Of a stretch of DNA of 64,000 nucleotides, positions 52,836-63,440 are shown piece by piece. Under the pieces are notes generated by a model, which did no database searches, was not told the origin of the DNA, and was given only the letters and a program-made list of their open reading frames with translations. Source of the DNA: Halomonas sp. A40-4. GTDB taxonomy: Bacteria; Pseudomonadota; Gammaproteobacteria; Pseudomonadales; Halomonadaceae. Location of the stretch: NCBI RefSeq assembly GCF_015767635.1, contig NZ_CP065230.1, positions 3,348,001-3,412,000 on the forward strand, read 5' to 3'. The translations under genes were made by a program, and so were the position numbers. Every line of letters starts with the position of its first letter. Position 1 is the stretch's first letter.

Positions 52836-55659
52836 AGTAACGAATCTCGCCGCTGCCTTCGGGGAGGTTGCTGATACAGCGGCCGCATAGATCGGGATAT
52901 GCCTCATGGGTGCCTACGTCCGGGCGGTGATGCCAGCAGCGCTCGCACTTGGTGTGCTCGCTTTGCGCCACCGCGACCTTCAGGCTTTCAAGCTCGGTGG
53001 CTTCAGCATTCTCGGCCTCAGCCAGCGGTTTAAGCGTTACCTCGCTGGTCAGCATTACAAAGCGCAGCTCGTCGCCCAGCTTGGTCAGCGTCGCGTTGAG
53101 CGCGTCGCTCACGTAAAGCGTCACCTCGGCGGCCAGGCTTCCCTTGATCACCTTGGCATTACGGGCATCTTCCAGGCACTTGTTGACCGCGTGCTTGACT
53201 TCCAGCACCTGCTCCCAGAAATCACGCCCCATCGCGGCGTTATCATCCAGCGTTTCAAGGCCGGTGTAATAGGTTTCCAGCAGGACGCTGTCGCCACGCT
53301 CACCGGGAATGTGCTCAAAAATCTCTTCGGCAGTGAACGACAGGATCGGGGCGACCCAGCGACTCAGCGCCTCGACCACGTGGTAAAGCGCGGTTTGTGC
53401 GCTGCGCCGGGCCAGCGAATCCGCCTGGGTGGTGTACTGGCGATCCTTGATCACATCCAGATAGAAGCCACCCAGCTCACGGGCGCAGAAGCCATGCACC
53501 TGCTGGTAGACATCCAGGAAACGGTACTCGTCGTAGGCGGTGTCGATACGCCCCTGCAATTGCGCGGCACGGTCGACCACCCACCGGTCCAGCGCCAGCA
53601 TGTCGCCAAACGCCACCTTATCCGTCGCCGGGTCAAAGCCGTTGAGGTTGGAAAGCAGGAAGCGTGCGGTGTTGCGAATACGCCGGTAGACGTCCGCGGT
53701 GCGCTTGAGGATCTCGTCCGAGACCGCCATTTCGCCGGAGTAATCGGTCGAGGCGACCCACAGGCGCAGAATGTCAGCGCCGAGCTTGTCCATGACCGTT
53801 TGCGGGACGACCACGTTACCGATGGACTTGGACATCTTGCGGCCCTGGGCATCCACGGTAAAGCCATGGGTCAGCAGTTGGCGGTACGGCGCATGGCCGT
53901 CGATGGCCGAGCCGGTCAGCAGCGATGAGTGGAACCAACCACGGTGCTGGTCGGAGCCTTCCAGGTAGAGGTCCGCCCGCGGGCCGCTTTCATGGCCATG
54001 CGGGTGCGAGCCGCGCAGCACATGACGGTGGGTGGTACCGGAGTCGAACCAGACATCCAGGGTGTCGGTCACCTTGTCGTAATCGGCGGCCTCCGCACCC
54101 AGCAGCTCCGCCGGGTCGAGCTTGAACCAGGCGTCGATACCTTCCTGCTCGACGCGCTTGGCGGCTTCTTCCATCAGTTCAACGGTGCGCGGGTGCAGCT
54201 CGCCGGTCTGCTTGTGCAGGAAGAACGGAATCGGCACGCCCCAGTTGCGCTGGCGGGAAATACACCAGTCCGGGCGGTTGGCGATCATGCTGTGCAGGCG
54301 CGCCTGACCCCAGGCAGGGGTAAACCTGGTCGCTTCAATGCCTTCCAGGGCACGCTCGCGCAGGGTTTTGCCGTCCTTGCCCTGGATATCCATGCCCACA
54401 AACCACTGGGCCGTGGCACGGTAGATCACCGGCGTTTTATGCCGCCAGCAGTGCATGTAGCTGTGGGTGATCGGCGTGTGGGCCATCAGCGCATTCACCT
54501 CGCGCAACTTTTCGACGATATGCGGATTGGCCTTCCAGATCATCTGGCCGCCGAAGAACGGCAGGTCGTCCGCATAAACGCCGTTGCCCTGCACCGGGTT
54601 GAGCATGTCGTCAAATTCCATGCCGTGCTCGCGGCAGGTAATGAAGTCATCCATGCCGTAGGACGGCGCGGAGTGGACAATACCCGTGCTGCCGACTTCC
54701 GCCTCGACGTAATCGGCAAGGTACACCGGCGATAGGCGATCGTAAAACGGGTGACGGAAATTGATCAGATCCAGCGCCGCGCCCTTGGCGGTGGCAATTA
54801 CCTCACCGCTCAGTGCATAGCGCTCCAGGCAGCTTTCGACCAGGTCTTCCACCAGCAGCAGCAGACGCTCGCCGGTATCGACCAGCGCGTAGGTGAACTC
54901 GGGATGGACGTTCAACGCCTGGTTGGCGGGGATGGTCCAGGGGGTCGTCGTCCAGATCACCACGGCAGTGGGCTTGGGCAGCGTGTCTAAACCGAATGCG
55001 GCCGCCAGCTTGTCGGCGTCTTCAACGGGGAAGGCAACGTCGATAGCGTCGGACTTCTTGTCGGCATACTCGACTTCCGCTTCAGCCAGTGCCGAGCCGC
55101 AGTCAAAGCACCAGTTCACCGGCTTCAAGCCCTTGAACACATAGCCCGCGTCGACCATCTCCGCCAGCGCGCGCATTTCGCCCGCTTCGTTGGCGAAATC
55201 CATCGAGCGGTAGGGGTGATCCCAATCACCGATCACGCCCAGACGCACAAAGTCGGTCAGTTGGGTTTCAATCTGCGCCCCGGCATACTCGCGGCAAAGC
55301 TCGCGGGCGTGATCAGGTGCCAGGTGCTTGCCGTGGGTAGTTTCCACCTTGTGCTCAATGGGCAGACCGTGGCAGTCCCAGCCCGGCACATAGGGCGCGT
55401 CAAAGCCTGCCAGGTTCTTCGACTTGACGATAATATCTTTAAGGATCTTGTTGACGGCGTGGCCGATATGAATGCTGCCGTTGGCGTAGGGAGGGCCATC
55501 GTGGAGCACGAACAGCGGCGCCCCCGCGCGTTCTTCGCGCAGGCGCTGATAGAGGTTCATATCCTGCCATGTCGACACCCGCCCTGGCTCCTGCTTGGGC
55601 AGCATGCCGCGCATGGGAAAGTCGGTTTCTGGCAAGTTTAGCGTGTGCTTATAATCCAT
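52828..55659 (-). CDS. ileS: Isoleucyl-tRNA synthetase
   Basis: Charges tRNA-Ile and edits Val. 943 residues from ATG 55659, near the E. coli length. HIGH is at 64-67 (GSIHIGH), KMSKS in [10 protein letters not shown] (about 605), and the C-terminal zinc site uses CERCWHH and CGRC. ATG 55659 follows the ribF stop by 7 bases; the frame is open upstream in the ribF end but without similarity. Confidence 0.98.
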   Translation of the reverse strand: MDYKHTLNLPETDFPMRGMLPKQEPGRVSTWQDMNLYQRLREERAGAPLFVLHDGPPYANGSIHIGHAVNKILKDIIVKSKNLAGFDAPYVPGWDCHGLPIEHKVETTHGKHLAPDHARELCREYAGAQIETQLTDFVRLGVIGDWDHPYRSMDFANEAGEMRALAEMVDAGYVFKGLKPVNWCFDCGSALAEAEVEYADKKSDAIDVAFPVEDADKLAAAFGLDTLPKPTAVVIWTTTPWTIPANQALNVHPEFTYALVDTGERLLLLVEDLVESCLERYALSGEVIATAKGAALDLINFRHPFYDRLSPVYLADYVEAEVGSTGIVHSAPSYGMDDFITCREHGMEFDDMLNPVQGNGVYADDLPFFGGQMIWKANPHIVEKLREVNALMAHTPITHSYMHCWRHKTPVIYRATAQWFVGMDIQGKDGKTLRERALEGIEATRFTPAWGQARLHSMIANRPDWCISRQRNWGVPIPFFLHKQTGELHPRTVELMEEAAKRVEQEGIDAWFKLDPAELLGAEAADYDKVTDTLDVWFDSGTTHRHVLRGSHPHGHESGPRADLYLEGSDQHRGWFHSSLLTGSAIDGHAPYRQLLTHGFTVDAQGRKMSKSIGNVVVPQTVMDKLGADILRLWVASTDYSGEMAVSDEILKRTADVYRRIRNTARFLLSNLNGFDPATDKVAFGDMLALDRWVVDRAAQLQGRIDTAYDEYRFLDVYQQVHGFCARELGGFYLDVIKDRQYTTQADSLARRSAQTALYHVVEALSRWVAPILSFTAEEIFEHIPGERGDSVLLETYYTGLETLDDNAAMGRDFWEQVLEVKHAVNKCLEDARNAKVIKGSLAAEVTLYVSDALNATLTKLGDELRFVMLTSEVTLKPLAEAENAEATELESLKVAVAQSEHTKCERCWHHRPDVGTHEAYPDLCGRCISNLPEGSGEIRYYA

Positions 55660-55666
55660 AGTCCGG

Positions 55667-56704
55667 TCAGCCGTCGTTATCTTCGGCGGAATCGCCCGCC
55701 AAGGAGGAATCAGAAGATGCGGTCTCTCGCCCGAGCGGGGCCGAGGCCAGCGGGAATGTTGCGTTGTTGCCAGCAGCGGCGGTCGCAAAGTAGCGCCGCG
55801 CCTGACGCTGATCGCGCCCAATCTGCGCTTTCAGCGCCTCGATATCGTCAAACTTGACCTCGCCCCGCAGCCTCGCACAGGGCACCACCGTCATGCGCTG
55901 GCCATACAGATCACCTGAGAAGTCGAACAGGTGAACCTCCAGGGTCGGCCGCGTGGCACCCACCGTGGGCCGAAAGCCGACATTGGCCACGCCCAAATGG
56001 CGCTCGCCGTTTTCCAGCTCGCCAACAACGGCGTACACCCCGCGCAGCGTGAGCGGCTGGGGCAACATCGGCAGATTGGCAGTAGGTACGCCAATGGTGC
56101 GGCCCAGTTGCTGGTCACGCACCACCCGACCGTCCACCGAATAGGGGCGACCCAGCAGGCGGGCGGCGGCGGTGAAGTTGCCGCTGGCCAGCAGTGTACG
56201 CACCCGCGAGCTGGAAACGCGCTCGTCGTCTACCGTAAAGGTGCGGGTATGCTCAACGCCGAAGCCCTGTTCGCGGCCCACCTCCTCCAGCAGGGTAAAG
56301 TCGCCGCGCCGGTCGCAGCCGAAGCGAAAGTCGTCGCCGACCACCAGGTGCTTTACGTTCAGCCCGTCGATCAGTACCTGGTCAATAAACTCACGGCCGG
56401 TGAGGCTGCGCAGCGCATCGTTAAACGGCAGGCACAGCACCTGCTCGGCACCGTGGTGCCCCAGCAGGCGGACCTTTTCACGCAGCCGCGTCAGCCGGGG
56501 CGGCGCCTGGTCACCGGCAAAAAACTCGCGCGGCTGGGGTTCAAACACCACCACGGTCAGTGGGCCGCCCAAGCGCGCGGCGTGCTCGCGGCATTGCTGC
56601 AAGATCGCCTGATGGCCGCGGTGTACCCCATCGAAATTACCGATGGTCGCCACGCAGCCCCGCGAAGACGCCGTTAAATTGTGCAAACCTCGAATGACCC
56701 GCAT
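55667..56704 (-). CDS. ribF: Bifunctional riboflavin kinase/FAD synthetase
   Basis: Makes FMN then FAD. The N-terminal adenylyltransferase domain has [11 protein letters not shown] (about 22-32) and the nucleotide motif SSSRVR; the C-terminal kinase domain (about 185-310) has GVPTANLP. The last ~35 residues ([17 protein letters not shown]..., acidic end) extend beyond the usual E. coli end. The order rpsT-murJ-ribF-ileS-lspA is as in most gammaproteobacteria. Confidence 0.96.
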   Translation of the reverse strand: MRVIRGLHNLTASSRGCVATIGNFDGVHRGHQAILQQCREHAARLGGPLTVVVFEPQPREFFAGDQAPPRLTRLREKVRLLGHHGAEQVLCLPFNDALRSLTGREFIDQVLIDGLNVKHLVVGDDFRFGCDRRGDFTLLEEVGREQGFGVEHTRTFTVDDERVSSSRVRTLLASGNFTAAARLLGRPYSVDGRVVRDQQLGRTIGVPTANLPMLPQPLTLRGVYAVVGELENGERHLGVANVGFRPTVGATRPTLEVHLFDFSGDLYGQRMTVVPCARLRGEVKFDDIEALKAQIGRDQRQARRYFATAAAGNNATFPLASAPLGRETASSDSSLAGDSAEDNDG

Positions 56705-56795
56705 GGCACCTCAGCCGTTGCTAGCCCGCTCACCCGCTCAAGCAGCAGGCAGCAAAGCCACCGATTATAACGAACCTGGCCGCTGTCGTGCAGCG

Positions 56796-58373
56796 TCAGG
56801 CGCGCATTTTCAAATGCCGCACCCGCAACCCCAGCGCGCCCAGCCAGGCAAAGTACAGCCCTGCGCCCAGCGCCACCAGCCCCGACACCCAGGCGACCCG
56901 CTGCCACAGGCTCATGGCAAGCCAGGTTGTCCACTCGGGGGCAATGGCGTACAGCGCAATACTCATCAACGCGCAACCGCCTAAAAGCTGCACCGCAAAG
57001 CGCCCCCAGCCCGGCTGAAACACCAGCACGCCTTCCTTGCGCAGCAGGTAACCGAGCAGCCCGGCATTCAGGAACGCCGACAGCGCCGTGGCCAACGCTA
57101 ACCCGGCGTGGGCCAGCGACCAAACCAGCATCAGGTTGAAGGCCATATTGGCGACCATGGCAAAGATGGCCACCTTCACTGGGGTCTTGGTGTTCTGGCG
57201 GGCAAAAAAGCCCGGCGCCAATACCTTGATCAGCATAAAGGCCACCAACCCAACGGCGTAGGCGCGCAGGCTCATCGCCGCCATCTGGATATCGGTATCG
57301 GTCATCGCGCCGTAATGGAACAGCGTGATCAATAGCGGCTCCGCCAATACCACCAGCGCCAGCGCAGCGGGCAGCCCCAGCAGCAGCACCATGCGGATTG
57401 CCCAGTCGAGCATGGCGGCAAAGTGCGCGTTTGACTGGTCAGCGTGGCGCTTGGAAAGCGCGGGCAAGATCACCGTGCCAATCGCCACGCCAAACACACC
57501 CAGCGGGAGCTCCACCAGCCTATCGGAATAATACAACCACGACACACTACCCGCGGCCAACAGCGAGGCCAGCACGGTATCCAGCAGCAGGTTGATCTGC
57601 GATACCGACACGCCAAACAGCGCCGGCCCCATGAGCTTCAATATTCGCCGGACGCCGTCATGGGCCAAGTTGGGCCATGGGGTGGGCATCAGCCCCAGGC
57701 GCAGCAAAAACGGCACCTGAAACACCAGTTGCGCCACCCCGGCGATCAAAACCCCCCATGCCAGTGCCATGGCGGGTTCTTGCATCAAGGGCGTGAGCAA
57801 CAAGGCCGCGCCGATCAGCGACAGGTTCAACAGCACCGGGGTAAACGCCGGGACCGCAAAACGGTTCCAGGTGTTCAGCACGCTACCGGCAAAGGCGGTA
57901 AGCGAAATCAGCAGTAAATACGGGAAGGTCAAGCGCAGCATGTCCGCGGTCATGGCGAGCTTTTCCGGGTCGCGACCAAACCCCGGAGCAAACAGCCAGA
58001 TCAACCAGGGCGCACCCAGCATCGCAAGCGCGGTAATCAATGCCAGAATCGCGGTTAAGCTCCCCGCCACGGCATTGAGCAGCTCGCGAATTTCCTGCTT
58101 GTTGCGCTGGGTCGAGTACTCGGAAAGCACCGGCACAAAGGCCTGGTTGAACGCCCCTTCGGCAAACAGACGGCGCAGAAAATTGGGAATCTTGAAGGCC
58201 ACGAAAAACGCATCGGCCCCGTCCCCCGCGCCCAGTAGCGCCGCCACCACCACATCGCGCGCAAGCCCCATGACCCGCGACAGCATGGTCATGGCACTGA
58301 CAATCAACCCTGAGCGCATCAACCCTCTTCCCGGGGGCTGCTCCTGACCTTCCTGCTGCGAATTCGTGGTCAT
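56796..58373 (-). CDS. murJ: Lipid II flippase MurJ
   Basis: Flips lipid II across the inner membrane for peptidoglycan synthesis. About 525 residues from ATG 58373, with 14 membrane helices predicted; the MATE-like N-terminal half begins GLIVSAMTMLSRVMGLARDV and contains FFVAFKIPNFLRRLFAEGAF, an MurJ hallmark. ATG 58373 is chosen from family start position; its ribosome site is not strong. The frame is open to 58412. Confidence 0.96.
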   Translation of the reverse strand: MTTNSQQEGQEQPPGRGLMRSGLIVSAMTMLSRVMGLARDVVVAALLGAGDGADAFFVAFKIPNFLRRLFAEGAFNQAFVPVLSEYSTQRNKQEIRELLNAVAGSLTAILALITALAMLGAPWLIWLFAPGFGRDPEKLAMTADMLRLTFPYLLLISLTAFAGSVLNTWNRFAVPAFTPVLLNLSLIGAALLLTPLMQEPAMALAWGVLIAGVAQLVFQVPFLLRLGLMPTPWPNLAHDGVRRILKLMGPALFGVSVSQINLLLDTVLASLLAAGSVSWLYYSDRLVELPLGVFGVAIGTVILPALSKRHADQSNAHFAAMLDWAIRMVLLLGLPAALALVVLAEPLLITLFHYGAMTDTDIQMAAMSLRAYAVGLVAFMLIKVLAPGFFARQNTKTPVKVAIFAMVANMAFNLMLVWSLAHAGLALATALSAFLNAGLLGYLLRKEGVLVFQPGWGRFAVQLLGGCALMSIALYAIAPEWTTWLAMSLWQRVAWVSGLVALGAGLYFAWLGALGLRVRHLKMRA

Positions 58374-58410
58374 CGCCTTCGCTATCCTTCCCTTGGCAAT
58401 CCACAGACAC

Positions 58411-58437
58411 AAAAAAACCGGCCGCAGCCGGTTTTTT
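58411..58437. terminator. rpsT terminator
   Basis: AAAAAACCGGC and GCCGGTTTTTT pair around CGCA, with T-runs in both directions, 16 bases after the rpsT stop. On the minus strand it lies upstream of murJ. Confidence 0.92.
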
Positions 58438-58452
58438 AAGGCGCCTGCCGGC

Positions 58453-58716
58453 TTACGCCGCCAGTGCTTTAATGCGCTTGTTCAAGCGGCTTTTCAGACG
58501 TGCGGCTTTCTTCTTGGAAAGGACGTCTTTATCAGCGATGCGGTCGATGACCGGCTGCGCCACCTTGAACTCTTCCATCGCCTTGCCATGGTCGCCAGTC
58601 TTAACCGCTTTGAGTACGCGCTTAATATAGGTACGGACCATGCTGCGTTGGCTGGCTTTCAGGACACGACGGTTCTCGGCCTGGCGGGCGCGCTTGCGAG
58701 CTTGCTTGCTGTTCGC
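58453..58716 (-). CDS. rpsT: 30S ribosomal protein S20
   Basis: Basic primary-binding protein of the small subunit, 87 residues, the E. coli length. GTG 58716 is the start: VANSKQARKRARQAENRR follows it, with AAGGAG 6-7 bases upstream. An earlier in-frame ATG at 58749 gives an unusual extension. E. coli rpsT also uses a non-ATG start (UUG), linked to autoregulation by S20. The gap upstream (58717-58984) holds no other gene that I can support. Confidence 0.96.
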   Translation of the reverse strand, partial: ANSKQARKRARQAENRRVLKASQRSMVRTYIKRVLKAVKTGDHGKAMEEFKVAQPVIDRIADKDVLSKKKAARLKSRLNKRIKALAA

Positions 58717-58984
58717 CACTGGTATCTCCTTGGAGAATAAGGTTGCCACTAAAGGGCAACGGATTAACTATGTGTTCGTCGCGAGCCGAGACGGCCAATG
58801 CGACGCTTCCGTAACAACCAATTGTTTTGGCGACAAATTTTGTGCAATAAGCCGACCAAAATAGTGTAGCGAGCAGTTCAATTCAGCTGCCCGCTCACGG
58901 GTCTTGTCTGAGAGGATGGCATAGTCTATCACGCAGAATGCGGCCTTGCTAGCAGTAGTCACTCGGCACGATAGCGCAGCCGCC

Positions 58985-59740
58985 TTACGGCGCTGACTGT
59001 CCCATGGGCGCCAAAATCTTGCGCAGAAAGTGGCGCGTCCGTTCATCCCTTGGCGCGGTAAACAGTTCCTCGGGTGGAGCCTGCTCGACGATACCGCCCT
59101 CGTCCATGAACACAACCCGGTCGGCTACCTCCCGGGCGAACTGCATTTCATGGGTGACCACGATCATCGTCTGGCGCTCAACCGCCAACTGCTTCATCAG
59201 GCTCAAAACTTCCTCTACCCACTGAGGATCTAGCGACGACGTGGGTTCATCGAACAGGATCACGTCAGCGTTAGCCGCCATGGCTCGGCCAATGCCCACG
59301 CGTTGCTGCTGGCCGCCTGACAGCGACGCGGGGTAAGCATCCGCCTTATCAGCCAGGCCGATGCGCTCCAGTATTTCTCTGGCCCGCGCGTGCGCCTTGG
59401 TTTTCGGCAGCTTGTCCACCACGATCATCCCCTCACTGATATTATCCAGCGCGGTCTTATTGGCAAAAAGGCCGTAGTTCTGGAAGACAAACGCCGTGCG
59501 GCGACGCAGCGCCAGAATATCGGCCCGGCTGGCGCGTTGGGTATCAACGTTTAAATCGCCCACCTGCAAATGCCCGGCATCCGGTTTTTCCAGGAAGTTA
59601 ATACAGCGCAGCAGCGTTGACTTGCCCGTTCCGGAAGGGCCGATAATCACGATAATCTCGCCCTGCGCGAGGCTCAGGTCAATGTCCTGGAAGACGGTAT
59701 GTGCTCCAAAGCGCTTGGTAATCCCTTGCAGCGAAATCAT
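58985..59740 (-). CDS. tcyN: Polar amino acid (cystine-type) ABC transporter ATPase
   Basis: 251 residues with Walker [10 protein letters not shown] (about 33-41), signature LSGGQQQR (about 141), Walker [12 protein letters not shown] and H-loop [15 protein letters not shown]. This is the GlnQ/TcyN group. It overlaps the permease gene by four bases (ATGA). Substrate assignment to cystine rests on the binding protein in the same operon. Confidence 0.9.
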   Translation of the reverse strand: MISLQGITKRFGAHTVFQDIDLSLAQGEIIVIIGPSGTGKSTLLRCINFLEKPDAGHLQVGDLNVDTQRASRADILALRRRTAFVFQNYGLFANKTALDNISEGMIVVDKLPKTKAHARAREILERIGLADKADAYPASLSGGQQQRVGIGRAMAANADVILFDEPTSSLDPQWVEEVLSLMKQLAVERQTMIVVTHEMQFAREVADRVVFMDEGGIVEQAPPEELFTAPRDERTRHFLRKILAPMGQSAP

Positions 59741-60426
59741 CGTTGGTAGGCCTTATTAAGATAGCTTTCTAACCGACGCTGCCCCCAGGACAGCATTTCC
59801 ACAATGACCCAGTAGATCACCGCGACCAGTAAAAACGCCTCTAAATAGAGAAAGCTGCCCGACGCTTCTTTTTGCGTGGCGCCCATCAATTCTGTCACCC
59901 CCAGCGTAAAGGCCAGTGAGGTCGCCTTGATCATGTCAATGAAGTAATTCATCAACGTCGGCGTCGCCACACGGGTTGCCTGGGGCAGAATAATGCGGCG
60001 CATCAGTTGTGACTGGGTCATGCCGATGGAAAGCGCGGCTTCGGTCTGGCTGCGATCAATGCCCACAATCGCCGCGCGAATCGACTCGGCCATATAGGCC
60101 GAGAAGTGCAGTGTCAGCCCCAACACGGCGGCAGCCACGCCGGTAATCGCGATCAACGAACTAAACAGCTGCGGCAAGCCATAGTAGAAAAGAAACAGCT
60201 GAACCAGCAGCGGTGTACCGCGGAAAAACGAGATAAACAGCAGCGAAAGCCCATTTAAAAACGGCACTTTCGACACGCGAATCACCGCCAGCAGACACGC
60301 CAACACCAAGGCAAACAGCATGGCAATGGTCGCCATTTGAAGTGTGAGCGGCAGATAGCGCAGCAGAACCGGCAGCAATCCCCACATATACTCAAGGTCA
60401 AGCATAGCAATATCGCTTATAAGCAA
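59737..60426 (-). CDS. tcyL: Amino acid ABC transporter permease (TcyL/YecS type)
   Basis: 229 residues, about five membrane helices, with the HisM/GlnP-type EAA loop EAALSIGMTQSQLMRRIILPQA. A single permease gene suggests a homodimer. It follows the binding protein gene through a 47-base gap holding a strong hairpin, and precedes the ATPase gene. Confidence 0.88.
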   Translation of the reverse strand: MLISDIAMLDLEYMWGLLPVLLRYLPLTLQMATIAMLFALVLACLLAVIRVSKVPFLNGLSLLFISFFRGTPLLVQLFLFYYGLPQLFSSLIAITGVAAAVLGLTLHFSAYMAESIRAAIVGIDRSQTEAALSIGMTQSQLMRRIILPQATRVATPTLMNYFIDMIKATSLAFTLGVTELMGATQKEASGSFLYLEAFLLVAVIYWVIVEMLSWGQRRLESYLNKAYQR

Positions 60427-60427
60427 A

Positions 60428-60450
60428 CGGCCGTGGCAATGCCACGGCCG
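60428..60450 (-). promoter_or_regulatory. Intercistronic hairpin after the binding protein gene
   Basis: CGGCCGTGGC and GCCACGGCCG pair perfectly around AAT, with no T-run. In binding-protein operons such hairpins protect the upstream message from 3' decay, giving more binding protein than permease; this is inferred from position. Confidence 0.65.
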
Positions 60451-60473
60451 CGTAAAACGGAGTCACCCGGCCG

Positions 60474-61244
60474 TTACGGCTGAGTGATATCAGTATCAAA
60501 CCACTTTTCCGATATCTTGCGCAGCTCACCGCTCTCGCGTAGCTCTGCCAGGGCATCGCCAACTCGGTCGCGTTGCGCACGGCCCGCTTCGTCATCACGA
60601 AACGGCAACGCATTCTGGATGGTCGAGAAAGGCTGGCCCGCCAGCTCTAAAGGCAGGCCTTTCTCCTTGATGACCTGGGTCGCACTCACGCGATCCATCA
60701 CAAATGCCTCTACCCGCCCTAAGGCCACATCCTGTTCAATGTTGGACTCATAGGTGCGAATATCGATTTCATCGGCATTGGGCTGTTCACGCAGCAGTTG
60801 CTCATAGTTAGACCCCAGGTTCACCGCCACGCTTTTGCCGGATAAATCTTCGACACCTTCAATAGTGTCATTCCCAGCCTTTACCACTACCTGTGCACCG
60901 TCATACACATAGGGTTCCGTGAACACATACTTGGCTTCACGCTCTGGGGTAATGGTGATCTGGTTGGCGATCGTATCAATACGCCCCGACTCCAGCATGC
61001 CCGCCAGACCCGAGAAGCTAGCCGTCACGAACTCGATGTCATCACCGGTAATCTCGCCAACGGCGTTCATGACATCTACCTCAAAGCCCTTGAGCTCGTC
61101 CTGCTCCACAAAGGTAAAGGGGAAGTAACCGCCCGACATGCCAACGCGGAGCGTATCGGCCTGGGTCGTGGCGGCAAACACGCCACTGGTAATGCTCAGT
61201 GAGAGTGTGGCAAGGGTAATCGTCAGTTTGCGTGTCAGTCGCAT
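60474..61244 (-). CDS. tcyJ: Periplasmic cystine-type amino acid binding protein
   Basis: 256 residues, with a Sec signal peptide (about 1-29, ending ATTQA) and the mature start DTLRVGMSGGYFPFTFVEQDE of family 3 binding proteins. IANQITITPEREAKYVFTEPY, NLGSNYEQLLRE and ALGRVEAFVMDR follow the order seen in E. coli TcyJ. The chain is acidic. First gene of the operon. Confidence 0.88.
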   Translation of the reverse strand: MRLTRKLTITLATLSLSITSGVFAATTQADTLRVGMSGGYFPFTFVEQDELKGFEVDVMNAVGEITGDDIEFVTASFSGLAGMLESGRIDTIANQITITPEREAKYVFTEPYVYDGAQVVVKAGNDTIEGVEDLSGKSVAVNLGSNYEQLLREQPNADEIDIRTYESNIEQDVALGRVEAFVMDRVSATQVIKEKGLPLELAGQPFSTIQNALPFRDDEAGRAQRDRVGDALAELRESGELRKISEKWFDTDITQP

Positions 61245-61385
61245 GGTGGTAATTCCTGTTGGATAGCTAAAAGCACTAATGACGTTATCTTACCCTTGCA
61301 TCAACAGCGAATAAAAGAATATAAAAGCTGTTTTTTATTCCCCAATAATCTTTTGTGATGGCAAGGAACGTCTTCGACAGTTCAT

Positions 61386-63047
61386 CTAAAAAGCTTCCCA
61401 CTCAGGTTCGTTTCTTTTCGTGTTGCGTTGGGGCGCCTGCTGAGAGGCAGGCGGCTTAGGTAGTGACGGCGACGCAGTGCCTGTGGCATCACCACTGAGC
61501 TTGAACGCATCCACCAGGCGGGTGAGACGGTTGGCTTCCTGCTGAAGCGACGCCGCCGAGCCGCTGGTTTGCGATACCAGCGTGACGTTCTGCTGCGTGG
61601 CGGAGTCCATCTGCGTCAGCGCCGTACCCACTTGCTGAATGCCGGACTCCTGCTCGCGCACGGCCAGTGAAATCTCGTTCATCAGCCCTGACACCTGGCG
61701 GATGGCCTCTACCGTATCCTGAATCCCCTCGCCACTGCGTACCGCTTGCTCGGCACCGCTGGCGATACGCTGGCTGATATCCGTTATCATCTCACGAATC
61801 TTTTTGGAGGAATCCGCGCTGCGACTGGCGAGATTGCGCACCTCGCTGGCCACCACCGCAAAACCGCGGCCATGCTCCCCCGCACGCGCCGCCTCGACCG
61901 AGGCATTGAGCGCCAGAATGTTAGTCTGAAAGGCAATCGAGTCGATGACTTCGACAATTTCGCCCACCTTGCGCGAACTGGTCTCGAGTTCACGCATCAA
62001 CTCCACCGAGTGCTGAACCTCTTTGACGCCTTTCTCGGCTTTTTCAGCCGCCTGGCTGGAAATGGTATCGGCATTGCTGGCCGACTCACTGTTCTGACGC
62101 ACGATCGAAGACATCTCTTCCATGCTGGACGCCGTCTCTTGCAGGGCAGACGCCTGCTCCTCGGTTCTGGACGCAAGGTCCTCGCTGCCGGAGGCAATCT
62201 CGTCCGACGCCACATTGACATTGCGGGCACCGTCGCGCACCGCCTGGAAGCTGACATCCATGCGCGCGATAAAACCATCGAACTCCCGTGCCAGCTCACC
62301 AATCTCGTCGCGCCGCTGGCTATCAATACGCGCGGTGAGATCGCCCTCACCCTCGGTAATATCGCGAATGCGCCCGCTGACCTGGCGAAGCGCCCGGGAC
62401 ATCAGGTTCGGCCCCATCAAGGCAATCACCAGCGTGGCCAATAACACCAATGCCGTGAAACCCATTACCCAACGCTGCTGAACGGCGACTGCCGCCAGTG
62501 TTTCTTGCTCCAGCGCCAGGCCACGCGCATCGGCGCTTTCCCCGGCAATGTTGTAAAGCTCCCGCAACGAATTAAAGGCCGCTAACGAGTCGCCTTCCAG
62601 TTGCGCCTCAGCGGCGTCAAGCTCGCCGTCTGCATGCAGGTCGAAAACACGCTGAGACGCCGCCTCCCATGCCGCGTAACGATCCTCGAACGGCTCAAGC
62701 CCCTCGCTTACCTGTGGATACGCCTCTAGTAGCTCGAGGAAGTCATGCATCCGGTCATACGCCTGCTCGGCATTTTCGCGATAATCGTCGTACTGAGCGC
62801 TTGCCCCCTCACTGCCAGGCGCTTCACGCAGTACTTCAAGTTCGGCCACCCGTGCCTGGTATAGGTCGCGGTCCGCATTGAGCACAGCTGAAACGGCCGG
62901 GTTAAAGGAGCCACTGAACGCCGTCATGCGTTCACGCATCGACTGGACAAGCAGACTATCGACCACCACGACGCCCAGCAGCGACAGGGCCACCAGGATA
63001 AACGCCAGGGTGTATTTCACATTGATCTTATGGAGTTTTTCCAGCAT
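61386..63047 (-). CDS. Methyl-accepting chemotaxis protein
   Basis: 553 residues. Helix 1 (about 14-34), an acidic four-helix-type periplasmic domain (about 35-190), helix 2 (about 193-215), HAMP (about 216-270) and the signalling hairpin with FQTNILALNASVEAARAGEHGR. The end EWEAF again resembles the CheR tether. A FliA-type promoter lies 70 bases upstream, tying it to flagellar class III expression. Ligand unknown. Confidence 0.94.
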   Translation of the reverse strand: MLEKLHKINVKYTLAFILVALSLLGVVVVDSLLVQSMRERMTAFSGSFNPAVSAVLNADRDLYQARVAELEVLREAPGSEGASAQYDDYRENAEQAYDRMHDFLELLEAYPQVSEGLEPFEDRYAAWEAASQRVFDLHADGELDAAEAQLEGDSLAAFNSLRELYNIAGESADARGLALEQETLAAVAVQQRWVMGFTALVLLATLVIALMGPNLMSRALRQVSGRIRDITEGEGDLTARIDSQRRDEIGELAREFDGFIARMDVSFQAVRDGARNVNVASDEIASGSEDLASRTEEQASALQETASSMEEMSSIVRQNSESASNADTISSQAAEKAEKGVKEVQHSVELMRELETSSRKVGEIVEVIDSIAFQTNILALNASVEAARAGEHGRGFAVVASEVRNLASRSADSSKKIREMITDISQRIASGAEQAVRSGEGIQDTVEAIRQVSGLMNEISLAVREQESGIQQVGTALTQMDSATQQNVTLVSQTSGSAASLQQEANRLTRLVDAFKLSGDATGTASPSLPKPPASQQAPQRNTKRNEPEWEAF

Positions 63048-63125
63048 CGCATCAGCCTTTGAGTTGTCATCTTTATTATGGTGATAGCCAACCCTGGCAG
63101 AATGTTGCTGTGTCCTGTCTTTCTA

Positions 63126-63152
63126 CTATCGGCTGCGACGCGGTGGGCTTGA
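63126..63152 (-). promoter_or_regulatory. FliA (sigma-28) promoter of the chemoreceptor gene
   Basis: On the minus strand TCAAGCCC (63152-63145), 11 bases, then GCCGATAG (63133-63126). The -10 matches GCCGATAA in seven of eight positions and the TCAAG -35 resembles Pseudomonas FliA sites. The start would be near 63118, about 70 bases before the ATG. Confidence 0.75.
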
Positions 63153-63221
63153 GCACATGGCGTCGAGAAATGTTGCTTTCAATAAACGTTGTATCCGCCG
63201 GGGGGAAGCGCAGCGGCTTTA

Positions 63222-63413
63222 TCAGCCTAACATCGCCTGAGTATGCTCGCGCTGCTGCTTCACGGCGCTGTCGACAATATCCAGCAGGGCTTGAAAGTCT
63301 TCGGGGGATGTTTGGTCTAGACCGTGGTTTTCGGCACGCTCAATTGTCGCTTGGGTATCGCGGATTAGCGATTCAAGTTCCTGCGCGACGCGTTGGTGTT
63401 CATCGGGACTCAT
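63222..63413 (-). CDS. Small hypothetical protein near flagellin
   Basis: 63 residues, acidic and helical (HQRVAQELESLIRDTQATIERAE), no signal or membrane helix. It could form a coiled coil, as flagellar chaperones and FliT-like proteins do, but I cannot place it in a family. It lies 27 bases after the 115-residue gene on the same strand, so they are probably cotranscribed behind flagellin. Confidence 0.6.
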   Translation of the reverse strand: MSPDEHQRVAQELESLIRDTQATIERAENHGLDQTSPEDFQALLDIVDSAVKQQREHTQAMLG

Positions 63414-63440
63414 GGTTGGCTCGCTTGTTTAGCCTTGGCG

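Noticed and set aside
52906..53928. Open frame of 340 codons opposite ileS
   Set aside because: Antisense shadow of ileS; no ribosome site or motif.
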